DNA of 64,000 bases from CAYUVH01 sp964448135 (GTDB lineage Bacteria > Verrucomicrobiota > Verrucomicrobiia > Limisphaerales > UBA8199). The notes under the pieces were generated by a model. The model was not told the origin of the DNA. It saw only the letters and a program-made list of their open reading frames with translations, and searched no databases. The stretch covers positions 1-64,000 of the forward strand of contig CAYUVH010000026.1 in the NCBI GenBank assembly GCA_964448135.1, given 5' to 3'. The position numbers were made by a program, and so were the translations under genes. Positions 44,261 through 52,118 of this stretch are shown piece after piece; the stretch's first letter is position 1; every line of letters begins with the position of its first letter.

Positions 44261-44280
44261 GGAGCGCGGCCGCATTCCAG
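44261..44280. repeat. Half copy of the GGAGCGCGGCT element
   Basis: GGAGCGCGGCCGCATTCCAG matches the left end of the ~110-bp inverted-repeat element for about ten bases; no right arm follows. Located between divergent genes. Confidence 0.4.
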
Positions 44281-44310
44281 ACTCGCGTGGAACCGGAAAG
44301 CGGATATTGC

Positions 44311-44994
44311 ATGAATCGCGAACCCATCAACCGATGGCTTCAAAGCCGGATCAGCCACGCCCGGAGCGTGTCCCTGCTCGGCGCGGTCTGGTCACTGGTG
44401 GGCGGCCTGCTGATTCTGCTCGGCACGTTCGTGATCGCGTTCGTCGCGATCTGGATCATCTCGATGTCGTTCTTCCATCTATCGAATTGGACCTGCCTCG
44501 CGCTGGCGCTGGGATTTCTGGCGTTGGTGGTGGTCAGCGGAATCATGCGCCCGCCCAAGGATATGCTTCCCCTGAGCCCGCCAAGGCCGGACCTTCTGCA
44601 GAATACTAACATCGAGGATTTCGTTACTTTCATGACCCATTTTGAACCGGGCGCGGTTTATAAAACGCGCGCGGCGGCTTCCTTTGGCGATTCGCTCTTT
44701 ACCGGTGGCGTTCACATGCTGCGCGACGCCCTGGCCGAATGGCGACACCGCGTCCGGCTACAGGAAGTGAACACCACTCACTGCGCCGCGGCGGTGGCCA
44801 TCATGATGGCCGATGACCGCCGGATTCCCATGCCCGAGCTGGCCGGCAACCTGCCGGGACTCAATCCGGTAAAGCTCTTCGATGACCTTCGCTACATTGA
44901 GGGCGTGCAGATTCTGGTCAACGACCCGCCCGGTTTCGCGCTCCAGTCGGACTTCCGCTCCGAACTCCTGGCCGCCCTGCGCAATCAGCGATGA
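44311..44994 (+). CDS. Hypothetical membrane protein
   Basis: A 227-residue protein (ATG 44311; a GTG at 44287 is also in frame). Two adjacent hydrophobic helices (about residues 24-50 and 55-72) are followed by a cytoplasmic domain with LLQNTNIEDFVTFMTHFEPG and helical segments up to SDFRSELLAALRNQR. No family recognised. It is 18 bp upstream of the site-2 protease gene, same strand, so it is likely a partner or regulator of that protease. Confidence 0.65.
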   Translation: MNREPINRWLQSRISHARSVSLLGAVWSLVGGLLILLGTFVIAFVAIWIISMSFFHLSNWTCLALALGFLALVVVSGIMRPPKDMLPLSPPRPDLLQNTNIEDFVTFMTHFEPGAVYKTRAAASFGDSLFTGGVHMLRDALAEWRHRVRLQEVNTTHCAAAVAIMMADDRRIPMPELAGNLPGLNPVKLFDDLRYIEGVQILVNDPPGFALQSDFRSELLAALRNQR

Positions 44995-45012
44995 TCACCC
45001 ACCCTTTGAGTC

Positions 45013-47004
45013 ATGAGTGACTCCCCCGCCCCTCCATTCTTGCCGCCGCCGATTCCGCCGCCGGCCTCGCCCAACCCGGACAACGACGGGGTGTTGCGCG
45101 AAGTCAGCGAATTGCAAAACCGCAAAACCAGCTGGGGCACGATCGTCATCATTCTGATCGTGTCGCTGGGACTGTTCGTGGGCGCCGGCGCGCGCCAGTT
45201 CTCGTGGGATTATCTGCTGATCCTCGTGCCCGTCGTTTTCATCCACGAACTGGGCCACTACCTCGCGATGCGGGCGTTCAACTACCGCAACCTCCGGATG
45301 TTCTTCATCCCGTTCTTCGGCGCCGCGGTATCAGGGCAGCATTACAATGTCGCCGGTTGGAAAAAAGTGGTCGTGTCGCTCATGGGCCCGGTGCCAGGAA
45401 TTTTTCTTGGCTCCATTCTCGGCATCATCGGGCTCATCGCCGGCAAGGCGCTCGTCATCAAGATCGCCCTCGTCGCCCTGTTCCTGAACGGCTTCAACCT
45501 GCTGCCCCTCCTGCCCTTCGACGGCGGACGGGTTTTTCAAACGCTCCTGTTTTCGCGTCATCCCGCGCTGGACCTGGTTTTTCGCGTGCTGGCCGTTATT
45601 GGCCTCGGGGCGCTGGCCGCCGTGCTCCATAGTATTTCGCTGGGGATCGTGGCTTTCTTCATGTTTGTTTCCCTGTCAGTCAGCTACCGCCTCGCCACCA
45701 TCGCCCGCGACGTGCGCGCGCTCAATCTGCCACCGCCGCTGCCGGATGAGCAGTCCATTCCCCCGGCCACCGCTGACGTCATCATTGGCGAACTGCGCAA
45801 AATCAAAGGCCCGGCGCGCTCGGATAAAATCCTCGCGCAGCAAACCCTCCAGGTCTTCGAGACCGTCAACACGCGACCCCCCGGCGCGGCCGCCACGATC
45901 GGGTTGCTCGCCGTGCATTTTTTCAGCTTCGTCATGGCGCTCCTACTCGCGATGATCCTCATCCTCGGTCGCAAGGGCAATCTGCTGCAGCGAATCGAAG
46001 CCGCGAGCCGGGCGCCGAAAAACGCCATCGTCTGTGGCACGAGCGAAAGCTGGAATGGATCGCGATCCATGGCCACCGATTCCGCGCCGCGATTCACTTT
46101 GGTCAGCACGCTGAAATCCCACAGCGCGGCGCAAACCCTGTTCGCCGATCTCACGAACCGCCTTCCCGCGACCGCCTCGCTGCGGATCTTCGGCCAGTCA
46201 CTGCTTGTGAGCCTGCCCGCGCAACCCGCGGAGACGCGCGGCGCCTGGCTCGCGGAGTTGAAAGGCCGCTCGTCCGACTCCGTCGCCGACGAGACCAATC
46301 AGGTCCTCCATCTTGCGCTGCGCTGTCGCGCGCCCGACGCAGCCTCCGCCAAACGCATCGCCGCCGAAATCGAAGCTTATCTCCGCCTGCCCGATTCGCG
46401 CGCGCTCACGCCACCGTGGCTCCCCTCGGACATCCGCACTTCCGCCGAGCGCGCGCAAAACGAACTGGCCCGCGCGACCTACGCAAAATTGCTCAGCGCC
46501 CAATCCCGCATCCAGACCAACGCGGAACTCAAGGCCCTCGAGAAGCAGTTCTTTACGGAGCTGCGCCAGGGCGATCGGACCAGCGGCAAAGCCCTGAAGG
46601 AAAAGGTGGCGGCCCTCCGCGCAAAACTCCGCGACGACGCCATCGAATGGGTGGCCGCCGCCGCGGACGGCCCGGTGGACACGAACATCGTCGCCTGGTT
46701 CCCGCAGTATTACACGAACCGCGCCGGCACGAACGCGACGCCCCGCAAATTACTCAGGGACTTCACTCACGAATTGGGTGAACTTCCGCCCGGCCAGCGT
46801 GGCGTGGGCTCTCCCTCCGGTTTTGCCAAAACACTCGATTCGAGCGTGGACATCCTGTGGATCGCGTTCAACCGCGCGAGCGACGGCGCCCCGGCGTTCG
46901 TGGATTGGCTCTGCGCCCGGGGCTGCCGCAACTTCAAATACGAATTCTATTCGCAGACCGTCTACGACGAGGACGAGGTGGACGAACCCGCTCCGGCCCC
47001 CTAA
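45013..47004 (+). CDS. Site-2-protease family (M50) membrane metallopeptidase with large C-terminal domain
   Basis: A 663-residue protein. A first helix near 45 is followed by the zinc motif FIHELGHYLAMRAF (HExxH) at about 77 and the second signature LNGFNLLPLLPFDGGRVFQT near 160, where the conserved Asp supplies the third ligand. About five or six hydrophobic segments lie in residues 40-320. The C-terminal 340 residues are soluble, including helical KALEKQFFTELRQGDRTSG and LRAKLRDDAIEW stretches, and have no family I recognise. Ordinary S2P proteins are 350-450 residues, so the tail is an extension. Role: intramembrane proteolysis in signalling or protein quality control. Confidence 0.82.
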   Translation: MSDSPAPPFLPPPIPPPASPNPDNDGVLREVSELQNRKTSWGTIVIILIVSLGLFVGAGARQFSWDYLLILVPVVFIHELGHYLAMRAFNYRNLRMFFIPFFGAAVSGQHYNVAGWKKVVVSLMGPVPGIFLGSILGIIGLIAGKALVIKIALVALFLNGFNLLPLLPFDGGRVFQTLLFSRHPALDLVFRVLAVIGLGALAAVLHSISLGIVAFFMFVSLSVSYRLATIARDVRALNLPPPLPDEQSIPPATADVIIGELRKIKGPARSDKILAQQTLQVFETVNTRPPGAAATIGLLAVHFFSFVMALLLAMILILGRKGNLLQRIEAASRAPKNAIVCGTSESWNGSRSMATDSAPRFTLVSTLKSHSAAQTLFADLTNRLPATASLRIFGQSLLVSLPAQPAETRGAWLAELKGRSSDSVADETNQVLHLALRCRAPDAASAKRIAAEIEAYLRLPDSRALTPPWLPSDIRTSAERAQNELARATYAKLLSAQSRIQTNAELKALEKQFFTELRQGDRTSGKALKEKVAALRAKLRDDAIEWVAAAADGPVDTNIVAWFPQYYTNRAGTNATPRKLLRDFTHELGELPPGQRGVGSPSGFAKTLDSSVDILWIAFNRASDGAPAFVDWLCARGCRNFKYEFYSQTVYDEDEVDEPAPAP

Positions 47005-47071
47005 GGCAATCGGTCCCGGCCCCGATTCCCACCACCTCAGGAGAACCCTACCCACCTGCATCATCAGGTTA

Positions 47072-47129
47072 CTGGTCCTTGGTGCTTGGATCTTCTCTGG
47101 TTCTTGGAACTTGGTCCTTGGTGCTTCAT
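47072..47129. repeat. TTGG-heptad repeat, variant B
   Basis: Repeats based on TTGGTCC/TTGGTGC/TTGGATC/TTGGAAC in 7-bp register, eight units, at the end of the M50-hypothetical gene gap. It reaches the 3' end of the minus-strand gene at 47126. Variants lie at 28641 and 49295. Confidence 0.7.
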
Positions 47130-47449
47130 AGCGTCGCCGCCTTTCGCGCCAGATACTGTCGTTGCGCCTCCTGCTTCGCCGCTTTCAATTCGGCCAGCAT
47201 GTCCGTTGCGAGCGCGGCGCGCGTTCGCCGTTGGCAATCGAAGGCCGAAGGCGCGCAGATGGTCCGCGCGGCAACCAGGATGCCTGCCTCCGCCTCCGTG
47301 AGCGCCAGGCGCGCGAACTCCTTTCGCTGATGAAAGCGATCGCCCAACCGTAGCGTGCGAATCTGGGTGCCCAGGAGTTTGTAACTGGCTTTCCATGCGG
47401 AACGATACGCCAGGTACGTTTCTTTTGAATTGAAGGTGAGGTTTTTCAT
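47126..47449 (-). CDS. Hypothetical small basic protein
   Basis: A 107-residue, Ala/Arg-rich helical protein starting KNLTFNSKETYLAYRSAWK. No domain recognised. It lies 13 bp after the Pth2 gene on the same strand, so the two are probably cotranscribed. Its 3' end touches a heptad repeat. Confidence 0.5.
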   Translation of the reverse strand: MKNLTFNSKETYLAYRSAWKASYKLLGTQIRTLRLGDRFHQRKEFARLALTEAEAGILVAARTICAPSAFDCQRRTRAALATDMLAELKAAKQEAQRQYLARKAATL

Positions 47450-47462
47450 ATGTGTTTTTGTT

Positions 47463-47843
47463 CTATACGAGTTTTAGTTTTTTGGTGATGTGGCGGACCT
47501 GCGCACGAGTGGCAGGCCCGAAGCCGACGGCGGTAACGATGGGTTGTCCGCCGAAGAAATTTTCGCAGCCGGAATCAACGACCCGAAAAAAGGAAAGGCC
47601 CGCGACCTGCGCCGACTGCTCCACGTGGAGCAATTGCGTCAGATCACGGGCCTGCAGGCACACTTTGGTGCCGGGAGATTGGGGAAAATCGCGATGGTAT
47701 TCTTTCAGCCGTTCGGCATCGCGGCAAAGCAGGTAGGCGCCCAGAAAAGCGTGCCCGGCTTGAGAAGCCAGTTTTCCGGCTGACATTCCAAGATCGGCCC
47801 GGACGACGGCATAAAGCCGAAGGGTATGGTCAGCTGGCGAAAC
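47463..47843 (-). CDS. Peptidyl-tRNA hydrolase Pth2-like, without a standard start codon
   Basis: Pth2 hydrolyses peptidyl-tRNA released during translation. The ATG at 47786 opens on MSAGKLASQAGHAF, but the family's N-terminal strand is encoded upstream in the same frame: LRLYAVVRADLGMSAGK, with Leu, Val-Val-Arg and Asp in register. The frame runs back to a TAG at 47844-47846 and between that and 47786 there is no ATG, GTG, TTG or CTG. Conserved elements continue (GTKVCLQARDLTQLL, VVDSGCENFFGGQPIVTAVG and FGPATRAQVRHITKKLKLV). Starting only at 47786 would delete the first strand. Either an unusual initiation codon is used (GTT at 47841, for example) or an upstream frameshift or readthrough is involved. 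It ends in TAG and sits 150 bp downstream of the CTA-anticodon tRNA. Confidence 0.8.
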   Translation of the reverse strand, partial: VSPADHTLRLYAVVRADLGMSAGKLASQAGHAFLGAYLLCRDAERLKEYHRDFPQSPGTKVCLQARDLTQLLHVEQSAQVAGLSFFRVVDSGCENFFGGQPIVTAVGFGPATRAQVRHITKKLKLV

Positions 47844-47993
47844 CTACGTGTCAGGCGGGGGCAGGGAGCAGCAGGAAGCGGACGGAGGCGCGATGAGAAC
47901 CGGCGCTCCAGGGAACGAAGAAGGACTGATTACAACCTACGTATGTTGCTTCATACTTGCGAAAATAATGCCACAGAGGGCGGGATTGTCAAA

Positions 47994-48068
47994 TGGTGCA
48001 CCTGGAGGGGCTCGAACCCTCGCCGACGGTTTTAGAGACCGCTTGCTCTACCACTGAGCTACAGGTGC
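47994..48068 (-). tRNA. tRNA with CTA anticodon (amber-suppressor-like), CCA encoded
   Basis: A 75-nt minus-strand cloverleaf with perfect acceptor stem (GCACCTG/CAGGTGC), D stem (GCTC/GAGC), T arm (GAGGG-TTCGAGC-CCCTC), discriminator A and encoded CCA. The anticodon stem GCGGT/ACCGT (one G-T pair) closes the loop CTCTAAA, so with U33 the anticodon is CTA, complementary to UAG. The loop differs by one base (C to T in the middle of the anticodon) from the CTCCAAA loop typical of bacterial tRNA-Trp. There is one extra base between D and anticodon stems, balanced by a 4-nt variable loop. Amino acid identity is not determinable; glutamine or tryptophan are candidates by analogy with E. coli su7. 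Confidence 0.85.
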
Positions 48069-48128
48069 GACCAAGCCTTGCCCCGCACTTTGCCTCAATT
48101 AGGGGTATTTGGCAAACCCGTCGCAAGG

Positions 48129-48419
48129 CTACCCCTTCCTGGCTTTCTTATTCCAACGGCCTGCGATGTCCAGAAGGACAGCTCCCGCTACCATCATGAT
48201 CGCGGGAGCAACCGGGATGCTCGGCATGTTCCGGCCCATCTCATCCAGGGAGCGTCGGATTATTTCCCTGAGCTCGCTTGAGTCCTGAGTCTTGGCTTCG
48301 GTCATGGATTGAAAAGCGAAGGAGGCGGCCCGTCCCTTGGCACCGTGGAGTCGCACGTAATGCGAACAAGCCATGGCGAACAGGCCAAGGATCAGCAGCA
48401 GATAGCCGGCAACTCTCAT
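48129..48419 (-). CDS. Small two-helix membrane protein, hypothetical
   Basis: A 96-residue protein with an N-terminal hydrophobic segment VAGYLLLILGLFAMACS, a central helical, charged region (KTQDSSELREIIRRSLDEMG) and a C-terminal helix IPVAPAIMMVAGAVLLDIAG followed by KKARKG. Both termini probably cytoplasmic. A lipobox-like LFAMAC is present but the second helix argues for a membrane protein. No family recognised. Confidence 0.55.
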   Translation of the reverse strand: MRVAGYLLLILGLFAMACSHYVRLHGAKGRAASFAFQSMTEAKTQDSSELREIIRRSLDEMGRNMPSIPVAPAIMMVAGAVLLDIAGRWNKKARKG

Positions 48420-48502
48420 CGCGCATCAGGAAGTATAACAACCCAAACTCACCTTTTGATTACCAAATCAGGCCGCCAAGGTCTGGTTTCGACTACGGTC
48501 GC

Positions 48503-49291
48503 CTAATCACTCCCGTTCGAAAGCCTGAAGAAAAGCGCGGGCGCTTCCAGCGCGACCGGCACCGTCAATTGATTGTATCCATCAACGACTGCCGGGCCGG
48601 TGGAGGAATGAACGGTTTCCCAAACGAACGGCGGCGCAAGATTAGTGGCGACCTGCGGATGAAAACCGATGACATTCGTGGCCCAGCTAACGATCACGCC
48701 AGTCCCGGCCGGCGTGACCGTCGGCGTCACGAAGATCGGCGGCGCGTTCGTTCCGTAAGGCACCTCCGTGCGCTTGAAATTGTCCATCAGGATCCAGTCC
48801 GGATACCACATGCCACCGTTGTCCTTGAACGTCGCGTAGGCGATGTTCGCCGTCGGGCTGGCGATGCCGATGAATTCGCCGTTGGCGCTGCCGGCGATGG
48901 CCGGGATGGTGGCGCTGGCGATCAAGTTGTTGCCTGCGTCGAACGCGCTCAGCGTCCATGTATCGTCTGAAGCGCCGTAATTAAAACCAAACGCCGCCAT
49001 CGGCGTTTGGAACGTGATCGTCATCAGCGAATTCGTACTGTCGTTGTTGTTCAGGTATTGCCCGATGGAATTATACTGACCGGCATAGAGGCTTTCGATC
49101 TTTACGCCGCCCGCGCCTGAAAAGATCACGCCGCCGTTCGTTAGCGAAGCATAGATGCCGGGAGCGGGGCTGCTGAAATTCATGGCCCCGGGACCCAGCG
49201 CCGGATGGTTGATGTTAGTGATGATGGTCTGGGCCTGCGCCGAAACCACCACGCTCAAGAAAAGAAGAATCAACTTACCGGGCCGCTTCAT
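48503..49291 (-). CDS. Secreted beta-sandwich protein, PEP-CTERM-like surface type, hypothetical
   Basis: A 262-residue exported protein with signal peptide LILLFLSVVVSAQA. The region GVIFSGAGGVKIESLYAG through MTITFQTPMAAFGFNYGA and IGIASPTANIAYATFKDNGG resembles the extracellular domain seen in PEP-CTERM surface proteins. The C-terminus ends ALFFRLSNGSD, the FFRL-type ending that many verrucomicrobial exported proteins share; no PEP sorting motif. Function unknown. Confidence 0.6.
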   Translation of the reverse strand: MKRPGKLILLFLSVVVSAQAQTIITNINHPALGPGAMNFSSPAPGIYASLTNGGVIFSGAGGVKIESLYAGQYNSIGQYLNNNDSTNSLMTITFQTPMAAFGFNYGASDDTWTLSAFDAGNNLIASATIPAIAGSANGEFIGIASPTANIAYATFKDNGGMWYPDWILMDNFKRTEVPYGTNAPPIFVTPTVTPAGTGVIVSWATNVIGFHPQVATNLAPPFVWETVHSSTGPAVVDGYNQLTVPVALEAPALFFRLSNGSD

Positions 49292-49294
49292 CGA

Positions 49295-49352
49295 ATTTGG
49301 TCCTTGGTGTTTGAAGTTTCTCTGGTTCCTGGAGCTTGGTTCTTGGTCCTTT
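49295..49352. repeat. TTGG-heptad repeat, variant C
   Basis: A run of TTTGGTCC-TTGGTG, TCTCTGGTTCCTGG, AGCTTGGTTCTTGG and TCC units immediately after the start of the minus-strand secreted protein gene; nearly the same block as 47072-47129. Confidence 0.65.
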
Positions 49353-50733
49353 AAAAGTGACTCGGTTCCCTTTTCAAAAACTGTCCCCGTCCCGCCTTCC
49401 CCACAAACTTTCCATCCCGCGCCGCGACCTGCCCGCGCACGGTCACCACGCTCGGCCGGCCCTCGATCGTCATGCCTTCGAACGGATTGTAATCCACGTT
49501 CATCGTCTGCGTTTTCACCGAGATCGTGCCGCGATAGTTCGGATCGAAAATCACCAGGTCCGCGTCGCTGCCCGGCTGGATCGTGCCCTTGCGCGGGAAC
49601 AACCCGAACAACTTCGCCGCCTGCGTGCTCGCCGTGTCCACGAACCGATGCAAATCCATCCGCCCGCCCTTCACGCCCATCGTGTAATACATATTCACGC
49701 GATCCTCGAGCGACGGAATACCATTCGGTATCTTCGTAAAATCCTTCTCTCCCATCCGTTTCTGCGTCGCAAAATCAAACGGCGCATGGTCCGTCGCCAG
49801 CGTGCTCACAAGCCCATCGCGCAGCGCATTCCAAAACACATCCTGGTTCTTCCGATCGCGCAACGGCGGCGACATCACGAACTTCGCGCCCTCGAAATTC
49901 GGCCGCTCCGCCCATGTCTTGTCCGTCACCAAATACTGGATCAACGTCTCCACCCACACCTTCACGCCGTTCAACTTGCCGGTCACCGCCTCCCGCAACG
50001 CCTCCTCGCAACTGGTGTGCACGACATACACATGCGCGTCGTGCATCTTCGCAAACGTCATCAGATGATGCACCCCCTCGGCCTCGACCATCGGTGGCCG
50101 GCTCTCATGATGCCACTCCGGACCGGTCTTGCCTTCGGCCAGCAACTTCTTCTGAAGTTCAAAAACCAGCTCTGCGTTCTCGCAATGCGCCGTCGTGATT
50201 ACTCCCAGTTTCTTCGCGAGCCCCAGTGTGTGATACAATTCTTCATCGCTCACCCCGAACGCGCCCTTGTACGCGAGGAACACTTTGAAGCTGCTCAACC
50301 CGCGCTTCACGATCTCGGTCATCTCGCTGCGCACCTCTTCGTCGTAACGCGCCACGCCCATGTGAAACGTGAAATCGCACGCGCTCTTCCCCTCCGCCTT
50401 GCCCAGCCACAACTCAAACGCCTCCAGCGGCCCGTCCCCGCGCATCGGACAAATCATCTCGATAAACGTTGTGGTCCCGCCCGCCAGCGCCGCCTGGCTC
50501 GCCGTCTCGTGCGTGTCCTTCGCGTATGTGCCCATGAACGGCAGGTAAATATGCACATGCGGGTCAATGAATCCGGGAAACACATACTTCCCTTTCGCGT
50601 CAATCACTTCCGCCCCGGGCGGCGCGGAAAGATTTTTGTCTATGCGGGTGATCGTTTCGTTCTCACAGAAGATGTCGGCGGTGTACCGTTCGCCTGCGGT
50701 GACGATCTCGCCATTCTTGATGAGCAGGGCCAT
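49351..50733 (-). CDS. Dihydropyrimidinase / D-hydantoinase
   Basis: A 460-residue amidohydrolase that opens cyclic ureides such as dihydrouracil. The metal site is complete: DPHVHIYLP (two His), carboxylated-Lys segment SSFKVFLAYKG near 156, AHCENAE and VVHTSCEEAL (two His) and LATDHAPFD (Asp). The C-terminal ADLVIFDPNYRGTIS is the usual beta-sandwich return. No pyrimidine-catabolism partners are adjacent. It is preceded by a GC-rich hairpin pair and the divergent lipoprotein gene. Confidence 0.92.
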   Translation of the reverse strand: MALLIKNGEIVTAGERYTADIFCENETITRIDKNLSAPPGAEVIDAKGKYVFPGFIDPHVHIYLPFMGTYAKDTHETASQAALAGGTTTFIEMICPMRGDGPLEAFELWLGKAEGKSACDFTFHMGVARYDEEVRSEMTEIVKRGLSSFKVFLAYKGAFGVSDEELYHTLGLAKKLGVITTAHCENAELVFELQKKLLAEGKTGPEWHHESRPPMVEAEGVHHLMTFAKMHDAHVYVVHTSCEEALREAVTGKLNGVKVWVETLIQYLVTDKTWAERPNFEGAKFVMSPPLRDRKNQDVFWNALRDGLVSTLATDHAPFDFATQKRMGEKDFTKIPNGIPSLEDRVNMYYTMGVKGGRMDLHRFVDTASTQAAKLFGLFPRKGTIQPGSDADLVIFDPNYRGTISVKTQTMNVDYNPFEGMTIEGRPSVVTVRGQVAARDGKFVGKAGRGQFLKREPSHF

Positions 50734-50795
50734 GGGCCATGTTTAACCCCGCGCGCTGGCGAATGCAATCATCCGCGCGCCACTCCGATCGTGGC

Positions 50796-50838
50796 GGCGG
50801 GCCTCTGGCCCGCCGTAGAGCCGGGCGTCCCGCCCGGC
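50796..50838. repeat. Pair of GC-rich palindromes
   Basis: GGCGGGCCTCTGGCCCGCC (50796-50814) followed five bp later by GCCGGGCGTCCCGCCCGGC (50820-50838), two perfect hairpins in the divergent gap between dihydropyrimidinase and the LysM lipoprotein. REP-like; possibly a transcriptional insulator. Confidence 0.65.
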
Positions 50839-50945
50839 GGCCATAACCGTCCAACGTTTCAATCAGCGCCCGGCAGTTTGAAAAAATACTCCATCAACTC
50901 GTCCCCCAATCTTGAAAACCGCCGCCGGTCCCTTTAATTTGATGC

Positions 50946-51758
50946 ATGTTTCGTTCTCGCCCGCCACAATTCGCCGCGCTCGGCCTCCTGGGTGCCGTGT
51001 GGCTGGCCGTGGCCGGGTGCACCCCTTCCAATTCCAGCCAGTTGGACGAGGAAAGAGAGTCTCACTTCCTGGCCGGCAAAAGCCGCGTCAACACCCTGGA
51101 TTTTCAGGGTGCGATCGAATGCTTCGAAAAAGCGCTCGAGGTCAACCCCCACTCCGCCGCCGCCCACCTCGAACTGGGCTGCATCTACGAACAGCGCGAA
51201 ATTGACCCCGCCGCCGCGATTTACCATTACCAGCGCTACATCACCCTGCGCACGAACGCCGGGAATGAGGACACCATTAAGCGCCACATCATGAGCTGCA
51301 AACAGGAGCTCGCCCGCACCGTGTCCCTGGGCCCCATATCGCAAGGCCTGCAGCGGGATTTCGAAAAGCTCCTCGAAGAAAATAAAAAACTGCAGGAGGA
51401 GCTCCAAAAACTGAAACAGGCCCGCGCCGAAGCCACACCGGCACCCGTAACGGCCGTCATTCCAGCGCCCCCGGCTCCCACGACGCGCTCCACGCCTTCA
51501 ATCTCATCAGTAGCTCCGTCCGGGGCTTCCTCCACCAGCCGCCAGCAAACGCTCGTAGCGTCCACTCCCACCTCGACCCGGATCACCGCCAGCAACAGCG
51601 GTTCCTCCGCTCGCAGCTACACCATCAAGTCCGGCGACACCCCCAGCTCGGTCGCCAAGAAATATAATATACGTGTCGAATCCTTGATGGCCGCTAATCC
51701 CGGTCTCGATCCCCGCAAAATGCGTGTCGGTCAAACTGTGAATCTGCCCGTGCAGTAA
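50946..51758 (+). CDS. TPR and LysM lipoprotein
   Basis: A 270-residue lipoprotein: lipobox VAGC at Cys24. A TPR-type repeat follows (LDFQGAIECFEKALEVNPHS to LELGCIYEQ), then a coiled segment KLLEENKKLQEELQKLKQAR, a Ser/Thr/Pro linker (about 170-220) and a C-terminal LysM domain (YTIKSGDTPSSVAKKYNIRV to MRVGQTVNLPV) that should bind peptidoglycan. It lies upstream of the exopolysaccharide export genes and may anchor that machinery, although 360 bp separate them. Confidence 0.82.
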   Translation: MFRSRPPQFAALGLLGAVWLAVAGCTPSNSSQLDEERESHFLAGKSRVNTLDFQGAIECFEKALEVNPHSAAAHLELGCIYEQREIDPAAAIYHYQRYITLRTNAGNEDTIKRHIMSCKQELARTVSLGPISQGLQRDFEKLLEENKKLQEELQKLKQARAEATPAPVTAVIPAPPAPTTRSTPSISSVAPSGASSTSRQQTLVASTPTSTRITASNSGSSARSYTIKSGDTPSSVAKKYNIRVESLMAANPGLDPRKMRVGQTVNLPVQ

Positions 51759-51933
51759 TTTTCCCTCAGGAGCCGTCGACTGGTCGGAAGCATCCTCAAG
51801 AAATTATATTTTGAACGACCCTTTCACGGGCCGGTCTATTGAACGAGCCTTTTTGTGCTAATACGGGGGCAAGCCATGCCCTGATTTATTTTTTACAAAA
51901 AGTGTTGATTTAAAGTGTCTTGCGTTGGAATAT

Positions 51934-51991
51934 CTGAACTTAAGTTCAGGAAAAATTGGAATCCACGGCTGGCAGCCAGGCAAAGCCGTGG
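51934..51991 (+). promoter_or_regulatory. Palindrome and hairpin in the exopolysaccharide leader
   Basis: A perfect 16-bp palindrome CTGAACTTAAGTTCAG (51934-51949) is followed by a stem CCACGGCT/AGCCGTGG (51963-51970 with 51984-51991) and GTCCGGGAAACC. The first looks like a protein-binding operator, the second like an RNA structure. The GGCAAAGCC block is faintly like the 3' half of c-di-GMP-I riboswitches, but the rest of that consensus is missing. Confidence 0.4.
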
Positions 51992-52031
51992 TCCGGGAAA
52001 CCGTTTGTTTTTGGCATAGTTGAAGTTTTAT

Positions 52032-52060
52032 TTGACAGGGTTCGACTGATTTCGGTAGAG
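52032..52060 (+). promoter_or_regulatory. Candidate sigma-70-type promoter before the EPS barrel gene
   Basis: TTGACA at 52032-52037, 17-bp spacer, then the weak -10-like GTAGAG at 52055-52060; the ATG follows at 52119. Good -35, poor -10. Confidence 0.35.
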
Positions 52061-52118
52061 ATTAGGCGAATTTTGCCGTGACCGTGGTTTCCGTACACGT
52101 AACAGAAAGACAGCGTTT

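Noticed and set aside
51963..51998. c-di-GMP-I riboswitch
   Set aside because: Only a GGCAAAGCC-like block is present; the tetraloop hairpin and the second conserved half are missing.
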